Assembly: GCA_005765155.1 (NCBI GenBank)
Contig: VCCP01000005.1
Location: 1,364,001-1,428,000 of the forward strand
Length of the DNA: 64,000 nt
Direction: 5' to 3'
From: Zelopaecilomyces penicillatus
Taxonomy: Eukaryota > Ascomycota > Sordariomycetes > Hypocreales > Pseudodiploosporaceae
The notes beneath the pieces were generated by a model. It ran no database searches. It had not been told where the DNA came from and saw only the letters and a program-made list of their open reading frames with translations. How positions within the stretch are numbered: the stretch's first letter is position 1; every line of letters begins with the position of its first letter. Shown piece after piece: positions 48,053-61,065 of this stretch. The position numbers and the translations under genes are program-made.

Positions 48053-50388
48053 TGTGCGTCACCGACCTGACTAGGTCTTTGCTGAAGCGTTTGTGATGGC
48101 AGTAACTCTCTCCAGTCGTAAATATGTCAAGAAGAATCGAGGGGTACAAAGAAATGGAAGAAATGGTGCAACAGTCCAGCCGTTGATCTAACAAACAATC
48201 ATAGAAATCAAACTCGCAGCGTAGTCGTTGATAACCAGACACTCTTTCTTCCCTTGGTCGTCGTGAAAGGCCAAATCTCAGCTGTCGGTTTCTTTAAAGA
48301 GTGTGAAGCAGCACCCGTGCTGTCCTTTGAGTCGAACTGAAGAGAATATGAGGCCGGCCGAGCGACAAATGAGTGACAAAGAAGAAAGTGTACAAAGGAG
48401 AAGCTTGATATCCAACCCCGTTGACGTGGACGTTGGCGTCGGGTCTGAAGAAGCAAGCTGACCAAATCAAGAAACGAAAGAACAAATTATACGACAAACA
48501 GAGAAAAAGAGAGAATGCAAGCGGTAGTTGAGGAAGAGGATGGATGGAACGGGACGACACGTTGTGTCTGTGCATGATGGTAATGCCAAGGCCAAAACAT
48601 GTCTCCACCGAAACCCTCTTTGTCAAAGATTCTGTGGCCTGTGTGGGCTCCAGAGCCACTAGGCTGAGGAATTGTAGGTTAAAGCGCTGAAAATGAGAAG
48701 CCCCTTTGGGCGTTGAGTCTGAGGCTCCGACAGTAACGTTGGTGTTGATGGCGGTTTCGGCTAGGACCCTGCGCCGCATCGGCAGCGGGCGGACAGGGAT
48801 GCTGAGACGCCTCCGTGACAACTCCTGTCTGAGGGCAGCCCTAGCAACACGCCGCCTCTACTGGATTTTAACTGACGGCGCACCAAATAAATTCTTTTCA
48901 TGAATGAGAAGGAAAAAATGGCATGATTTACCATGATAATAAGATGTGGATGTTTGGCTGAAGCAATATAGAGGTCTTGGCTCTTTATTCCAGCGATGCA
49001 TTGCGAGCAGTTGACGAATGTGAGCCTGGTGGCCGAGTGGAAGTTGGCGAGTAAATTCGAGGGGCTTTGAACTTTGGACGAGGCCCACGCCGGTTGTCAA
49101 GGTGCCGTCCACTCGGGCATAACCATGTTAATAACAACCCACACTATGATTGTCGGAGTATTCAAAGTGTGCCTGGCCGAGGTCGTATCTTCAATTCATT
49201 GCTTCCTTGATCTGGAATTGCAGCGTATGTTTTCGGGATATTCGCATCAAGCTTAATTTCCGTATGGTACCAACGTTCGATCATCACGATTCCTTCCACC
49301 ATGATGACGAACCATTGGGGGAGTTTGGCCTCGTTACCTGCCAAGGCGTCTCTGATCCCACATGTTTGACGAGCTTTAGATGCGATGAGGGCACGCATGC
49401 GCCTGGACACCATTTGACCCATAAGTAAAACATGTTGTACGTAGTGGATGCGAATCTATCACAGCAGGGCCGTGACAGCTCTGGCCCCACGAAGCCCCTT
49501 GTTGCCCGTTCTGTCGCATTCATTCAGGCTTATCAGTGGTCCAGAAAAACTTGAGAGCATTGAAACGAAACGGAAGATGGAGCAGACGCCGCGCGGCAAG
49601 AAGAATATGGCATGATTGCGAGACGGCAACAGTATTGGGATGCATTCGTCATTGCCCGTGTCAATATCTTTTCGTATGCCATCGCCATCAATGCTTCATC
49701 TGCAGGTTAATGAACCTGTCGTGGGCTTAATACTCAGCCAACCGTTTGAGCCAGCAGAGCTTGAGGCTTGGCGTGGCTTAATAATTACTGCAAAGGTCAT
49801 GCGCGACAATGAACAGATGGTTCAACAGGCCAAGGGATCTTGGTGGCGGTCGGGCTAGTCGAGGATCGGGAGATGGATCCGACAGTATGGAGATTAATTG
49901 GAGAGATGGGGTTTAGAATAGAGCAACGAAAATGTACGTATTCGTACCTGGAGATCAGATGGATGGGGGAAGGACCACCTGAGCCCTGGTCTTTCCCTTC
50001 AGTGGTTGTAAGTAGGTAGGTGGTAGGTACCCTTTTGCGCATTGCACAGTGTTCAAGATACATTGGGACTCTGGGAGGCTATCCCGCTGATGGCGGGAAG
50101 GAACGAACTACGAACTGTACGATGATGACATTGACGACCCGATCCGCACCAACAACAGAGATCGTGTCGACTTTGCTGATGTCGTGATGAGTAATTCAGA
50201 TCGTGACGGCATCTAGGAAACCACCACGTAACTCACTGCCCGCTCCATGCACGAGTATGTCTTTGAAGCTGTGCCCAGAACAACTACACGATTATAATTG
50301 CTCGAGCAACACCAGTGGCCGACAGTGAGCTTCACCCATACTCATTTACGAGAAACCAACAACCAGCTGCACAGAGCCCGCTCTCGCC
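48053..50388. other. Divergent intergenic region
   Basis: About 2.3 kb upstream of both the Pro-rich secreted protein (minus) and the DUF1295 protein (plus). A 175-codon minus frame at 48294-48821 has no motif and sits in the probable 5' leader, so it is not called. A TAGGTAGGTGGTAGGTACC word cluster lies at about 50012-50031. No RNA gene recognised. Confidence 0.55.
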
Positions 50389-51536
50389 ATGGCGGAGACG
50401 GTCCATGTATTGGACAAATACTACCTTGCCATCACCGCCATCGTCACTGTTGCCTACCAACTGTTCTTCTTTTCCATCGCATTCACCTTCAAGTTCGATA
50501 AGCTCACAGGTTCGTCCGCTCACTGTGTTCGAAACAGCACTCAGACCCAGCCTCTAACCACCTAATCTAGATTTCGCCGGGGGCACAAACTTTGCTCTCC
50601 TTGCCGTCTTAACTCTTGCTCTCAGTGGCCATCACCATGCCCGCCAGATTATTGCCTCTCTGTTTCTCATAGCCTGGGCTCTTCGGCTCTCCGGGTTCTT
50701 GCTATTCCGCATTCTCAAGACTGGCAAGGATGACCGTTTCGACGATATGCGCGACAAGTTCTTCCCTTTTCTTGGCTTTTGGATATTTCAGATGATCTGG
50801 GTCTGGACCGTCTCTTTGCCTGTGACCATTTTAAACTCACCCGCCGTTACGCGTTACCCGCAACATGACTTTGGTACTGGTAGAGACATTGCCGGGGTTG
50901 TACTGTACGCTATTGGTATGATCATGGAAAGTCTCAGTGATGTACAAAAGTACAAATTTCGCAAGAACCATGATGGCAAAGCTGTTTGTGACAAGGGCTT
51001 CTTTGCTGTGTCTCGCCATCCAAACTATTTCGGAGATATTCTTATCCAATTCTGTAAGTTTGAAATGAAAAGCACAGCGTCGTGCATGATGGTTTGCCGA
51101 TTTCTTTCACTAATTACTGTTCTTCAAAGCCATTTACATGATTGCAGTCTCTCCCGCAGCGGATGGCTACGTTCAGGGCCAGGCTTTTAACGCTCTGTAT
51201 GCGACAATCTTGGGCCCAACATTCCTTACTATTCTGCTCATGTTCGTTTCCGGCCTGCCTTTATCTGAGAGGTCCAAGGCCAAGTCACGGTACGAAAAGA
51301 ACAACAACTGGCTGGAATACAAGCGCTGGTTGGATCGAACCAGCATTCTCATTCCCTTTCCACCTCAGCTGTATGACAAGGTGCCAACAATTTTGAAGCG
51401 AACCATTTTCCTCGAGTTCCCAATGTATGTGTTTGACCCGGAGAAGCATTCAGATACGAGTCCACAGCAAGATGGAGCCAGCTCGACGGAGAGGGCTGGT
51501 GATGGTCGTACCAGTGCCGAGGAGAGACTCATGTGA
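50389..51536 (+). CDS. DUF1295-family membrane protein
   Basis: Three exons (50389-50509, 50571-51053, 51130-51536) code about 336 residues. This is a polytopic membrane protein of the DUF1295 family, related in fold to steroid 5-alpha-reductases and isoprenylcysteine methyltransferases. Several hydrophobic spans are visible (for example TAIVTVAYQLFFFSIAF and FALLAVLTLALSG). The hallmark SRHPNYFG lies at 188-195, followed by a C-terminal region with WLEYKRWLDRTSILIPFPP. The tail after about 300 is acidic and Ser-rich. The acceptor of intron 2 at 51130 restores the frame. A second possible acceptor about 21 bases later is also in frame but would shorten a hydrophobic stretch. The substrate is not known; convergent with the GFA gene. 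Confidence 0.88.
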
Positions 51537-51913
51537 GCCGTGATGAATTACAAATTGGCAATAACTCCTGATATAAAGCATTACAATATTTGAGTGGATA
51601 TTTAACAAAATGGTAATAAAATACAATGCGACGCCCACGTTAGAAAGATCATGCGCCCCTTTGAATACCATGCCAATTTTATGTCGTTTGAAGCTATAGC
51701 CTCGTCATTTTCGCTTTTATCGTTTCATTATCTCATCAACGTCGCCGCCATCGTCGTCATCTGCTTTCGCCATGTGAGAAGTTGGGTTCTCAATTACCCA
51801 TCAAAATTTCTACTGTCGAGTGTTAGATAGCATGAAACATCTGTCTCGCTTTTTCAAGTTTGTCAAAATTTGACCACAGTTGATGTAGTGTGATAGACTT
51901 CACTAGCAGCCGG
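51537..51913. other. Convergent 3' region
   Basis: About 380 bases between the stops of the DUF1295 gene (plus) and the GFA gene (minus). Repeated TCATC and CGTCGC words, A/T-rich overall, consistent with 3' UTRs. No gene seen. Confidence 0.65.
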
Positions 51914-52650
51914 TTAAGTAGGCTGATCTAGCAATTCCTGCGGCTGTCTATAGCTACTGCTTGTTGACGCCTCAGAATGCGTTTCCGAGCCCTCAGGGAT
52001 TGGGACCATGGCGCTTTTAGTCCACAGGTGGATGGCCTTGGTCCAGTCCAGTCCCTCGACACAGCCGCCCTTGACGGATACGACGCTTTCAGTCTTAGGA
52101 GTGGCGGACGGAAGGGTAGGTCAGCAACAAGTTTTTGGGTTGTTATATTAAAAGGGAAACCCAGAGGTGATTTGATTGGAGTATACATACTGGTGTCATG
52201 TGTATAAGTCTGGTACCACAGATGCGGCAAAAGTAGCTGTATAAGACCATCAGCTCATACTGGATATAGACTGAGGATTTATAAAAGGCTTTGACCCTTC
52301 CATTGGGCAATTCTGGGAACTGAAGAAAAAAAAAGTCTAGGTCACATACCAGTAGAGAGTCTTGCCTGCTGATGTTGGTCGTCTAAATATCACCGTCCTC
52401 CATTAGATTAACGGATCCCAATGGTGGGCGAGTGTGCGGGTGGGTCTCTTGGATGACTCTTCCGGGATTCTTACGTGTAGCAGCTGAGGAGATCCGTTTC
52501 CGGCAGCTTGAACTGAGGGAATATAGCTGATGTGCCAAAAGCCGAGCTCGTCTGACGCCGGCATTCGGTGCAGTGACAGATGTAGAGCGCGAGGGGTTCG
52601 GGCAGCGGGGTCTTGAACTGCACCGCGCCGCATTGGCATCGTGCGTCCAT
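51914..52650 (-). CDS. GFA-family zinc protein
   Basis: Four exons (52650-52475, 52382-52350, 52236-52191, 52093-51914) code 144 residues, the normal length for the family. GFA domain proteins bind zinc through two Cys clusters; the founding member condenses formaldehyde with glutathione, but most fungal members have unknown substrates. The clusters are C5-x-C7, C25-x-C27-x2-C30 (ICHCTECRRQ) and C73-x2-C76 (YFCRICG). The typical end GGCVEGLDWTKAIHLW is present, and also PIPEGSE. Two tiny exons (33 and 46 bases) sit in the middle. Each junction preserves frame and the Cys motif. The ATG at 52650 lies two codons before the first Cys motif. Function is inferred from the family only. Confidence 0.87.
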
Positions 52651-55295
52651 GGTGATGGTGGTGATGATGTTGTAAAGGGGAAGGTGGGAGGGTGGGTATG
52701 GGTTGAAAGAAGATGATGCTATGTGTGTTGTGAAGAATGATAAAAGTGAGAAAATATGAGATGTTGATGGGAAGTAAGAGTATTTGAGAGTTTGACAGAT
52801 TGGTATTCACGGTTTGTAGAGAGGGCCGTGATTGGAGGGGGTTATGAATGCAGGCACGGTGTATTGATGTAGGTAAGCAAATCAAATCTCTGTTTGCCAA
52901 ATGTAGACAGAGAAAGGGAAGACCAGCTTATAGCATGAAGAATAAGATTGAAGAATTGGGAAAAAAATAAAAAAAATAAAAACAAATAAATTGGGCAGAT
53001 GAAATGCAACCAAAACCCACAACATGTCCTGACCGTCTGAGCGCAACCTGGAACCGCAGCGTGCGTGCATAGGCTTGACGTTATAAGTTGTCAAAAGCGG
53101 AACCCAACCAATACACACGACAGCCCTGCACGGGGCAAGAAAGCAAAGCAAGGACAAGGATGACGGAGAAAATGTGCAGTAGCCGTCTTTGGACGACATG
53201 TGAGAATTAAAATGCAACACCAAACGCCGGTAATCGCAGTTCATCCCATGCTTGTACTTACTAGGTAGGCAGCCCTTCTTCCCGGGTATGGGATGTATTG
53301 ATAATCAGATATACGCTGGGTAAGCTGATCTTCAATGGATGTTTAAAGGGGCTTTTCGTTGGCGTGGACGCTATAAATCTATGATGTTTCATTTCAACTA
53401 GAGCAGCCTTGTTCTATGGGGATATCACAATTATGGTGAATTGGTCAATGGATAAGTAATACATGTTATTAACGGTTCAAGTACGCCACTGTTTTCCTGG
53501 GGAAACAGGAAACCACGGCGAAACGCAACAAATAAGCAAACTCTTGTTGGTGGTTTATGAGTCACTCCGAAGCTAGCTAACACCTCTCGGAGCTAGAGGG
53601 CGCAAGCCAAAACAACAACAGCAACAACCGTCACATGGATGAGCGCGCATATGGCGGTTGTTTTCTTTCCCTTTCCCGTGTTCTTTTTCGGGTTACAAAT
53701 ACATAAATACCTACTTGACTCTAGCATCTTGCCGTGGTTTTTTGTTGATTACTGTGTCAGACGGCGGTTCCAAAAGACCGCTTTCTTACCTCGGCCGAGC
53801 TTAATTAGCTTCGTATACGTATTAGCTTTGCTCGTCATCATACATACGTCAGCCTCACTCTAAGCATCCCGTTAGAATTTGATTGATAAAGTTGTAGCTA
53901 AAAAAACATCAGATGACTTGATTCCCTTATCTTAGAATAACAACAATACACGCTTAAGAGGTAAAAAAGATGCTGTCAAATGCAACACATGTCCGGGGTT
54001 GTAGAGATGCGGATATGCGGGTATACACGGCACTTCCGTTTCTAGCTCTCCGATGGTCGGGCTTTAGTATTCATGTATTATCCATTTTCGACGGACACGG
54101 GAAACGCCTCTTCCATGTGTCCCTTGGCAAAAGTGTGGGGAAGACGTGTTGGTGGTTATGTAAAGGAACTGATTAGATTTTGGCATGCCAGGTGTGGGTA
54201 GCTTCGTCTTGTAAGGGGTCCAATATCCAATGGGATTGATAATCCGTAAATATAAGCTTCCGAAACTTCTACTTGTGAATTCATCAGTTACCCATATAAC
54301 AAGCTATAACCTGATATAACTTATCATGCTATGCTTCCACCCTTTCTCCCCCCAAGGATCGGAAATAAGCTCCTTGCCCAAACAACCTGCCAACCTGCAT
54401 AACCTCCGAAATCCGACCTATTATAATTTACTAGCATCCCATGGGTACCTACCTAGTTCCATCAACATCTGCCGTTCCGTTTTGCGGAATCATAAGACCC
54501 CCATAACTTACAGCCCCGAGGGCCGGAGCCGGAAGTCCGTGAAGGTGCTCACCAGACCACCACCACCCCCACTCCGATCCTCGGGCAATAAAAGCCGCGT
54601 CCGCCATCGCCATTCCCGATTTGATCCCCGATTTGATTTCCCCCCCCGCCCCCCTGGAGGACAAGGACAAGGACAAGGAGGGTTGGTTGGCTGGTAAGGA
54701 GATTTGATAAACTTGCTCTCGGTCCTTTTATTCTTCTTCTTCTGGTTGTTTTTGTACAAGGCAGCACGCATGCAAGATCCTAATGCAACTTCAACTTTTC
54801 GGCATTAATTACATGAGGAACCAGGGGGGGGGGATGTGTGTGTTGTGCGCCTTCTGTACATGTTCGCAGTCTGGTCGCCGCAGAAGCAGCATTCGGACTA
54901 AGCCCTGCGAACTGAACTGATCCGATCCGAAGTTCCGTTCTCCGATCATCCGGAAATCGGATGGGTGTTGACACATACCAATTTCCTAAAAGTTACCACA
55001 CATCAACGACTGATTTCTTTTTGGCATTTCATTAATGAAAGGCAGACTCTTTGTACGAGTCTCACCACGTCAAACATCGTTTCGAGAGAGTCTCTCATCT
55101 TGCTTTAGCTGTGCGGTTCTCTAGAAGGTGCTGCTTCGGAATAGCACTACCCACAGCAAGACCAACACGAGCTTTCGATAGCATGGCCTCTTATTTGGCA
55201 AGTAATCTGTGATGACCATCTTCCAGTACTGAAAGCGTCCCTTGGCGGCATCGCATATGTGCAAATCCCCTTCTATGTTGTTTTCTACCATCGGT
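52651..55295. other. Long intergenic region with simple repeats
   Basis: About 2.65 kb between the GFA gene promoter side and the MED8 3' end. It includes a GGTGATGG/GTTG-rich GFA leader (52650-52690), a CCCGATTTGAT direct repeat and poly-C at 54613-54656, ACAAGG repeats at 54659-54680, and a G run at 54826-54835. Two minus-strand frames (52882-53244, 54508-54771) lack motifs. No gene or RNA recognised. Confidence 0.55.
54613..54680. repeat. Short simple-repeat cluster
   Basis: CCCGATTTGAT occurs twice in tandem, followed by a C-rich run and then ACAAGG three times in a row. The whole cluster spans about 70 bases and has no obvious gene context. Probably replication slippage; nothing more can be said. 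Confidence 0.6.
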
Positions 55296-56146
55296 TCAAA
55301 CGCCACCGGACCCGATACCCTGTATTGACTCGGCTGGGATATTCACCCCTTGCAATCCCATCATGATCCCGATCTTGCGCTCATACTCGACATTCGGAGG
55401 AACCTCAAAATCCCCCCTAGATGCGAACCACAGCAGCGTCTCCGGCTCAGGGCCTCTCGCCAGCGGCGCACCGCCCTGCCCATTTGCTCCTGCGCTGCCG
55501 ACACCACCCACACCACCCACATTATCTTCATCCTCCTCATCCTCGTCTTCCCCGTCGCTCTCCTCATCCAAGTCCTTGCGTAACCCTGTACGAACGCTCT
55601 CTGTGCCCATCTCCTGCTCCTCCTTTGTATATATCTCACCCGCCTCCTCCCGCACATACGTCGCGATCCTGCCGTGCGTCCACTCGCGCAGCTCGTCCCA
55701 TATGCCCTGTAGCTCCGCAACACCCTCTGGCGTCGCTAGCCGGGCTGTCTCCTGGCCCTGGGCCACAAGCTCTTCGACGTCTGGCTCTAGCTTTTTGCGT
55801 AGCAGCTGTGTTAGGATATTCTCCTGTGTGCGACCGGGATAGTTGGTAGATGGGTGGATGGCGATTCGGGAAAAGAGCTCCGAGTTTTCGCTGAGGCTGT
55901 CGAGGACTGTCTGGAGATTGCGCTGGAGGATCTGCGCCGAGGCTTGGAGAGACGAACTGCTCGAGAAAAGAAACATTAGTTGAACTGCCCAAGTTATCCT
56001 GGAGCAAACACGTACGGATGGGGCAACGGATTGCTCTTCAGAATGTCCATTTTCAAGCTCTGAATGCTGCTGGACAGCTGCGCCAACCTGCTGAGTGTCT
56101 GCTCAACAGACTTGAGCTCGTCATCGTCTAGCCCCAGCGTCGCCAT
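55296..56146 (-). CDS. MED8: Mediator subunit 8
   Basis: Head-module subunit of Mediator, the bridge between transcription factors and RNA polymerase II. Two exons (56146-56016, 55956-55296) give 263 residues. The N-terminus has DDDELKSVEQTLSRLAQL and an IQSLKMDILKSNPLPHP block; after the intron the frame resumes SSLQASAQILQ. The core SENSELFSRIAIHPSTNYPG and the ILTQLLRKKLEPDVEELV block match fungal Med8. A strongly acidic stretch (E/D-rich, about 150-170) and a Gly-rich segment follow, and the C-terminus ends GIGSGGV. The intron splits the codon of Pro after NPLPH, and both sides fit the family exactly. The minus-strand extension upstream of 56146 adds no family sequence. Confidence 0.93.
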
Positions 56147-56633
56147 GATGCCCACCGCTCTCTGGGTCCTCTTGCGCTGCGCTTGAAAGATCTCGACGTG
56201 GTCTCCCGTGCTAATTGGTCGTTGTGGAGTTAGATGGAAAAGAAAGTATGATGGCAAGGCGATGATGTTGAATGGTGGGGCTAAGCATGCAATCTATGTT
56301 TAGGTGGTGTAGTAGTGACAGCACACCTGCAGCTATTACAACACACCCACTACTTTAGCAGAACCCCTAACACTACTCAACTATTACCGTTTTCACGCTG
56401 CAACAGCCGCATCCAAAGCTGCGGCCAGCCAAGTATATTAAAGATTGAAAAATTGATAATTATCATTCATCATCATTACATATTCGCATTGTCCTGTCCA
56501 TGCCATCAGCTGCTGCGCTATGCTATCCAACCAGCTCATCGCCTCTCCCAGCTCCAAACTCATCTCAGTCTAAGCCGTGACAAAGATCTATTGTCCTAAC
56601 ACTACAAATTAGGAACCCCATCTCAAACATGCT
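56147..56633. other. Short intergenic region
   Basis: About 490 bases between the MED8 start (minus) and the sulfatase stop (minus), holding the MED8 promoter and the sulfatase 3' UTR. Trinucleotide CAT repeats occur near 56465-56480. No gene seen. Confidence 0.65.
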
Positions 56634-58600
56634 TCATTCCCCGCCGCGCGTAGAGTTGACAATTCCCTTGATCTCATACCCATGAGAGTCTACGATGGGA
56701 TATCGAGCCCGTCGTTCAAGGTCGTCCAACGGGATAGTAGAGCGAATGTACCTGTAGCCGTCTGTGGTCAGTCATCTAATCTACAAAAACTTGTGGAGCA
56801 GAAGACCCTCATTCTCCTCCCTTCTCATGCATATGAGTTACTCACTTGGTTCTACCATCATCCATTGGGTCGAAATCCCAGCTCGTAAAAGCCCCCTCCT
56901 TCAGCGCATCCCACACAACACGACGACTCCGCTGAGACTGAAGCACCTGGGCCGTAATGGTATCAAAGTCCCACTTCGCCTTCGCCTCTGCGTCAAAAGC
57001 CTCAAAGACCGACTTTGCTTCCTTCTCATCCTCAGTCTGTGGCTCCACCTTTCCAGAACCGAAGCGCGCCAGGTTATCAACCTCGAGCGGGTCCTTGGCC
57101 AGATTGTACAGTTGAGGCTCGTCTGCTGGACAGGTGATGTACTTCCAGGATCCGCGCCGAATCATCATCATGGGCCGGACGGTACCCTCGCCCGTGTACT
57201 CAGCAAAGACAGTGTCGCCGCCTTCCTTGCCCTGGAGATGCGGCATCATGCTGACGCCGTCCATGGGCAGGAATGGAGCAGGCTTGGTGCCGATCAGGTC
57301 ACATATAGTAGGCAAAAGATCAAGCGTCGAGACGTTTTGAGAGACCCTGTGCGGCTGGAACCACTGGGGGTAGTTGACCAGCATTGGAACACGAACAGAG
57401 GACTCAAAGTAGCTCATCTTGTACCAGAGACCACGTTCACCTAGCATGTCGCCGTGATCACCGCTAAAGATGATAATCGTATTATCTGCAAGACCCGCCT
57501 CCTCAAGAGTCTCCAGCAGCCTACCCACGCAGTCATCAACATAACTGACGGAGCCATAATAAGCTCGCCTAGCCCTCTTGATCTGATCGTCGCTAAACTC
57601 CTGATCCCACAAGTCACACACTCGCATTAAACGCTTGCTGTGAGTATCCAAATCCTCCTTTGGAATGCGGACCTTGGGCAGAGCAATATCGACCCCTTCG
57701 TATCGATCCCAATACTTCTTGGTTATTGTATACGGGTCATGGGGATGTGTAAGAGAGACCTATATCAGGTTTCTCGAATTAGTATTAGATGCAAAAACCA
57801 CAGTTCACTGGTCTGATTGCCAGGTTTTCCTCGCATCTTATCTCCATATCTCATAGCAATCAAAGGCCTGAAAACTTTCCAATTGTCTATACAGGCAGTA
57901 TGTTTCTCCTGGCCATTCATTTTGCTCCAACTTTGTATGCTTCGCCTCCGCCGTTGGCATCACTCGTTCAGCCACTTACCGTTAAACTAAATGGGCGTTT
58001 CTTGGGCCCTTCTCGGACATGATCCCATAAATACTGTGTGCTGCGGTACATGACCTCCTCATCAAAGTCTAGCTGATTACTGCGGCCACACGGCCCAGCC
58101 TGGAGTATGGAGCTGGCGTTGTGGTACCACTCAAGACGAGTGTCTGGCTCATCCCAGTTGACAGCCCAGCCAAAGTCAGCCGGGTAGATATCGCTGGTGA
58201 GCCGCTGCTCGTAGCCATGGAGCTGATCACCGACGAAGTGCATCTTGCCTGCCAGTGCCGTGTGATAACCCTTGGAACGCAGATAATGCGCGTACGTGGG
58301 AATTTCGGAATTGATTTGAGAAGCATTGTCATAAGCGCCAATCTTCATTGGCAATAGTCCAGAAATCATGCTCATCCGAGATGGGGCACACAGAGGAGAA
58401 GGGCAGTACGCCGAATCGAACAAGACTGAGGAGGCAGCGAGGCGGTCGAGGTTGGGTGTCTTGATCTGGGAGTCTGGGTTATACATTTTGAGTTCAGGGG
58501 CAGCCAGCTGGTCAGCCATGATGTAGAGAATGTTTGGCTTCTGACCCGGCGATTGAGCCGCCGCCGAAGATGGCGGGAGTGTATTCAGATCGGGAGCCAT
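56634..58600 (-). CDS. Choline sulfatase
   Basis: Type I sulfatase that hydrolyses choline-O-sulfate to choline and sulfate, allowing use of this osmolyte and sulfur store. Three exons (58600-57980, 57759-56846, 56751-56634) give 550 residues. Metal site MADQ (Asp30); Cys71 in SPLCAPSR is the residue turned into formylglycine. The rest of the family core is present: GAYDNASQ, LAGKMHF, EQRLTSDIYPADFGW, THPHDPYTI and FSGDHGDMLG. The last exon codes 39 residues (IRSTIPLDDLERRARYP type) that match the normal choline sulfatase end; without it the frame would stop just after DDGRTK. No signal peptide is visible, so it is probably cytosolic. Next to MED8 on the same strand, but unrelated in function. 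Confidence 0.92.
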
Positions 58601-61065
58601 AATGAAGGTTGACCGGTCCAGGAAAAAATCGCTGGGACTAGAGGAGGTGACGAGGTAAACGGTCACACACGTCAACGACACAAATACCCACACAAAAAAA
58701 AACAGAAAGCCGATTCTCAAATGGGGGCAAGTAATGCTACTGTTTCCCTCCGTTTTTCCTCTTAAGTACTTGCTATCCTGTCCGCAAAAGTGAGGCGGTG
58801 ATATAATCAAGCGGTGAATGTGGCAGTCCAAAAAAAGACGAGGCAAGCTTTCGAGGCAACGATCAAATCAACCAGTTTCAAAAAACCCGGGTATCCGCAG
58901 AAACTCGCCGCTTTGCCTGTCCAATTCAAACAAAGATTAAGTATAAGAAGTTACCGGAAACCAAAATATTGTTCCTTGAGAACACGAATGTGTGAGAAAG
59001 GAGGAGGAGAAGAAGCTGGGGTGGAAACCGACAATGTCCCGTTGGTGTGTGCTCGACCCAACTCCCCAAGTCAAATAAACACAAAGTGAAACAGCATTGG
59101 GCCAGACCGGTGTTAATTGACCCATTCTCCGCCTCTTCCTCCATTGGCCAACCACCACTGGGCCATCCATCCATCACTCGGTTTTCTGAAAGTCAGCTCC
59201 GCTCCCCGAGTTCCGGTCGAGACTGGCGGGGGCGCACGCGGGGGCTGACGAGCTGGCTGGCTGGATTTCAAAACAGCGAGACAACAACCACCAAAAAAAA
59301 GGATGAACCACCACCACCACCAAAAGATAATCCAATAAACTGGGGCGAAGGAGTGTTGCGCCAAGTGCGGGACGTCGGCAGCTAGGGGATGAATGCATAC
59401 ACTGTATCCACGCCGGATGCATACTTCAGCTTGGTGCATAACCAAAAAAAAGCCGATCCCGCACCCTGGTTGCCTGCATGCTGTGGCCTGCCAAGCCTCT
59501 GGTGCTCCTATCTCCCTACCCTTGTCTTATGTCGTGTTACGATCCTTACGTACTATGTGTGTCGTGTGCTCGTTCATCCATAAAGTCTAGCAGTTAGAGT
59601 TGTACATTTGTAATTGGTAGAGGTGTGTGTGTGTGTCCTGTGCGAGCTACCGCCACGACATCCAGCCTAGTGTCCGTTCTTGGAACTTGAGGGCAAAAAG
59701 CCCATGAAGACGAATTCGGTCATTTCTGCAGATCTTAGCCATGGCTACATGGATGGGATATAGCAGATTGCACATCGTAATCCGTCCGTCTACCATCTTC
59801 CGCGTGCCCATCGTGAACGTAGCAGAGACGACTGCAGGATACATCAGGCAAGATCCCAAAAGGGAGCAGCCATCACATGATCGGATCCTAAACATGTGGC
59901 TGTAAGCTTCCAGGTTCCACGACGGTCATCGTCAAAGCGGCGGTGAACGGCTCATCGGTCGTTTCCCCAAGGTTCCAATCTCGTTGAACTGATCAAGTGA
60001 CATGTTACACCGATTTGTTGAGAAGATAGCATCGTCGTAGAACCTCTCTCAGAAGTGTCTGTCTCTTCCTCCCGCGGTAATATTGAAAATAACCGCCTCA
60101 TCTGCGTCGTTTATAGTTGGAACAAGGTTTGACGTCCAACACTTCCGTTGCATCGACCCTGCGTTCTTTCTTCCGCGGACTTCACACCCTAAAGTCCTCG
60201 CTGACCTATCCGGTCTAAGGCCTCTTCCACAAATGCTCAAGCACTCACCCGCGCGAGTGTCTAGTGCTCTCGTGTCATTACTAACGTCGTTTGTGTTAGT
60301 GGCGTAAGGACAGTGCATGTCGCGAGGGAACGAAACTGTATAGACATTTTTTTCTTTGGGCTGAATTCTGTTGATGTGTTAAAAAGACATACATACCAGA
60401 ACCATCATCGCATTTTGGTTACATACATGCGATCAAACGGGGCACTTCCTAGCGATAATACTGTATGCCGAAAACCAACACAATACCACCTCTTGGCTTA
60501 CCTTACTGTGTGCTATCTGAACGTCCAACTTCTGGCCTGCGGTGGGCACCTTTGCTGGCGCGGATGTCGACATTGCCCGAAGGAATGGTATCATCAGCAC
60601 CACCATCAGCATCAGCATCAACCAACATCACCATCATCAACCTCAAACTGATGATCTGCTATTCACCCTACCTGTCGTTAGTCATAGCCGCAAGAAAACA
60701 AAACTTCTAAACACTGGAGAAAACATGAAGCTACTCAGTAGTATTCAATATCTTTGGTTGGAAGTCTCGTCTCACATTGACTGCGCTTCGCTATGCTCAT
60801 AAAGCTGTCCTAACCTGGCAGCTATTTTGCATGATACCTAATATCCATACAACAAAAATCTCCCTATCCCTTTCCTTTTGCGCCTTACAGTCCGAAATAG
60901 AAGAAAAAAAAATGCCCCCAAAAGAGCGGACTATGCATCAACCCGTTGTGTGTTCCATGAATTATTCTTCCAAGCAAGTAACTGCCCAGCGTGGCCATCG
61001 TACAACTAGCTACCTTGTAGCAAATAAACCTGTCTCCTTAATTATTAAACTCCCGAGACTCGGGC
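58601..61065. other. Intergenic, sulfatase promoter side
   Basis: About 2.46 kb between the sulfatase start and the BRCT gene end, both minus strand. Features are a CCACCA run near 59308, a GT dinucleotide run at 59623-59635, and CATCAGCATCAACC-type trinucleotides near 60600-60650. Open frames are short and overlapping, with no motifs. No gene recognised. Confidence 0.55.

Noticed and set aside
48294..48821. Minus-strand 175-codon frame.
   Set aside because: No motif, and it lies in the probable promoter/leader of the Pro-rich secreted gene.
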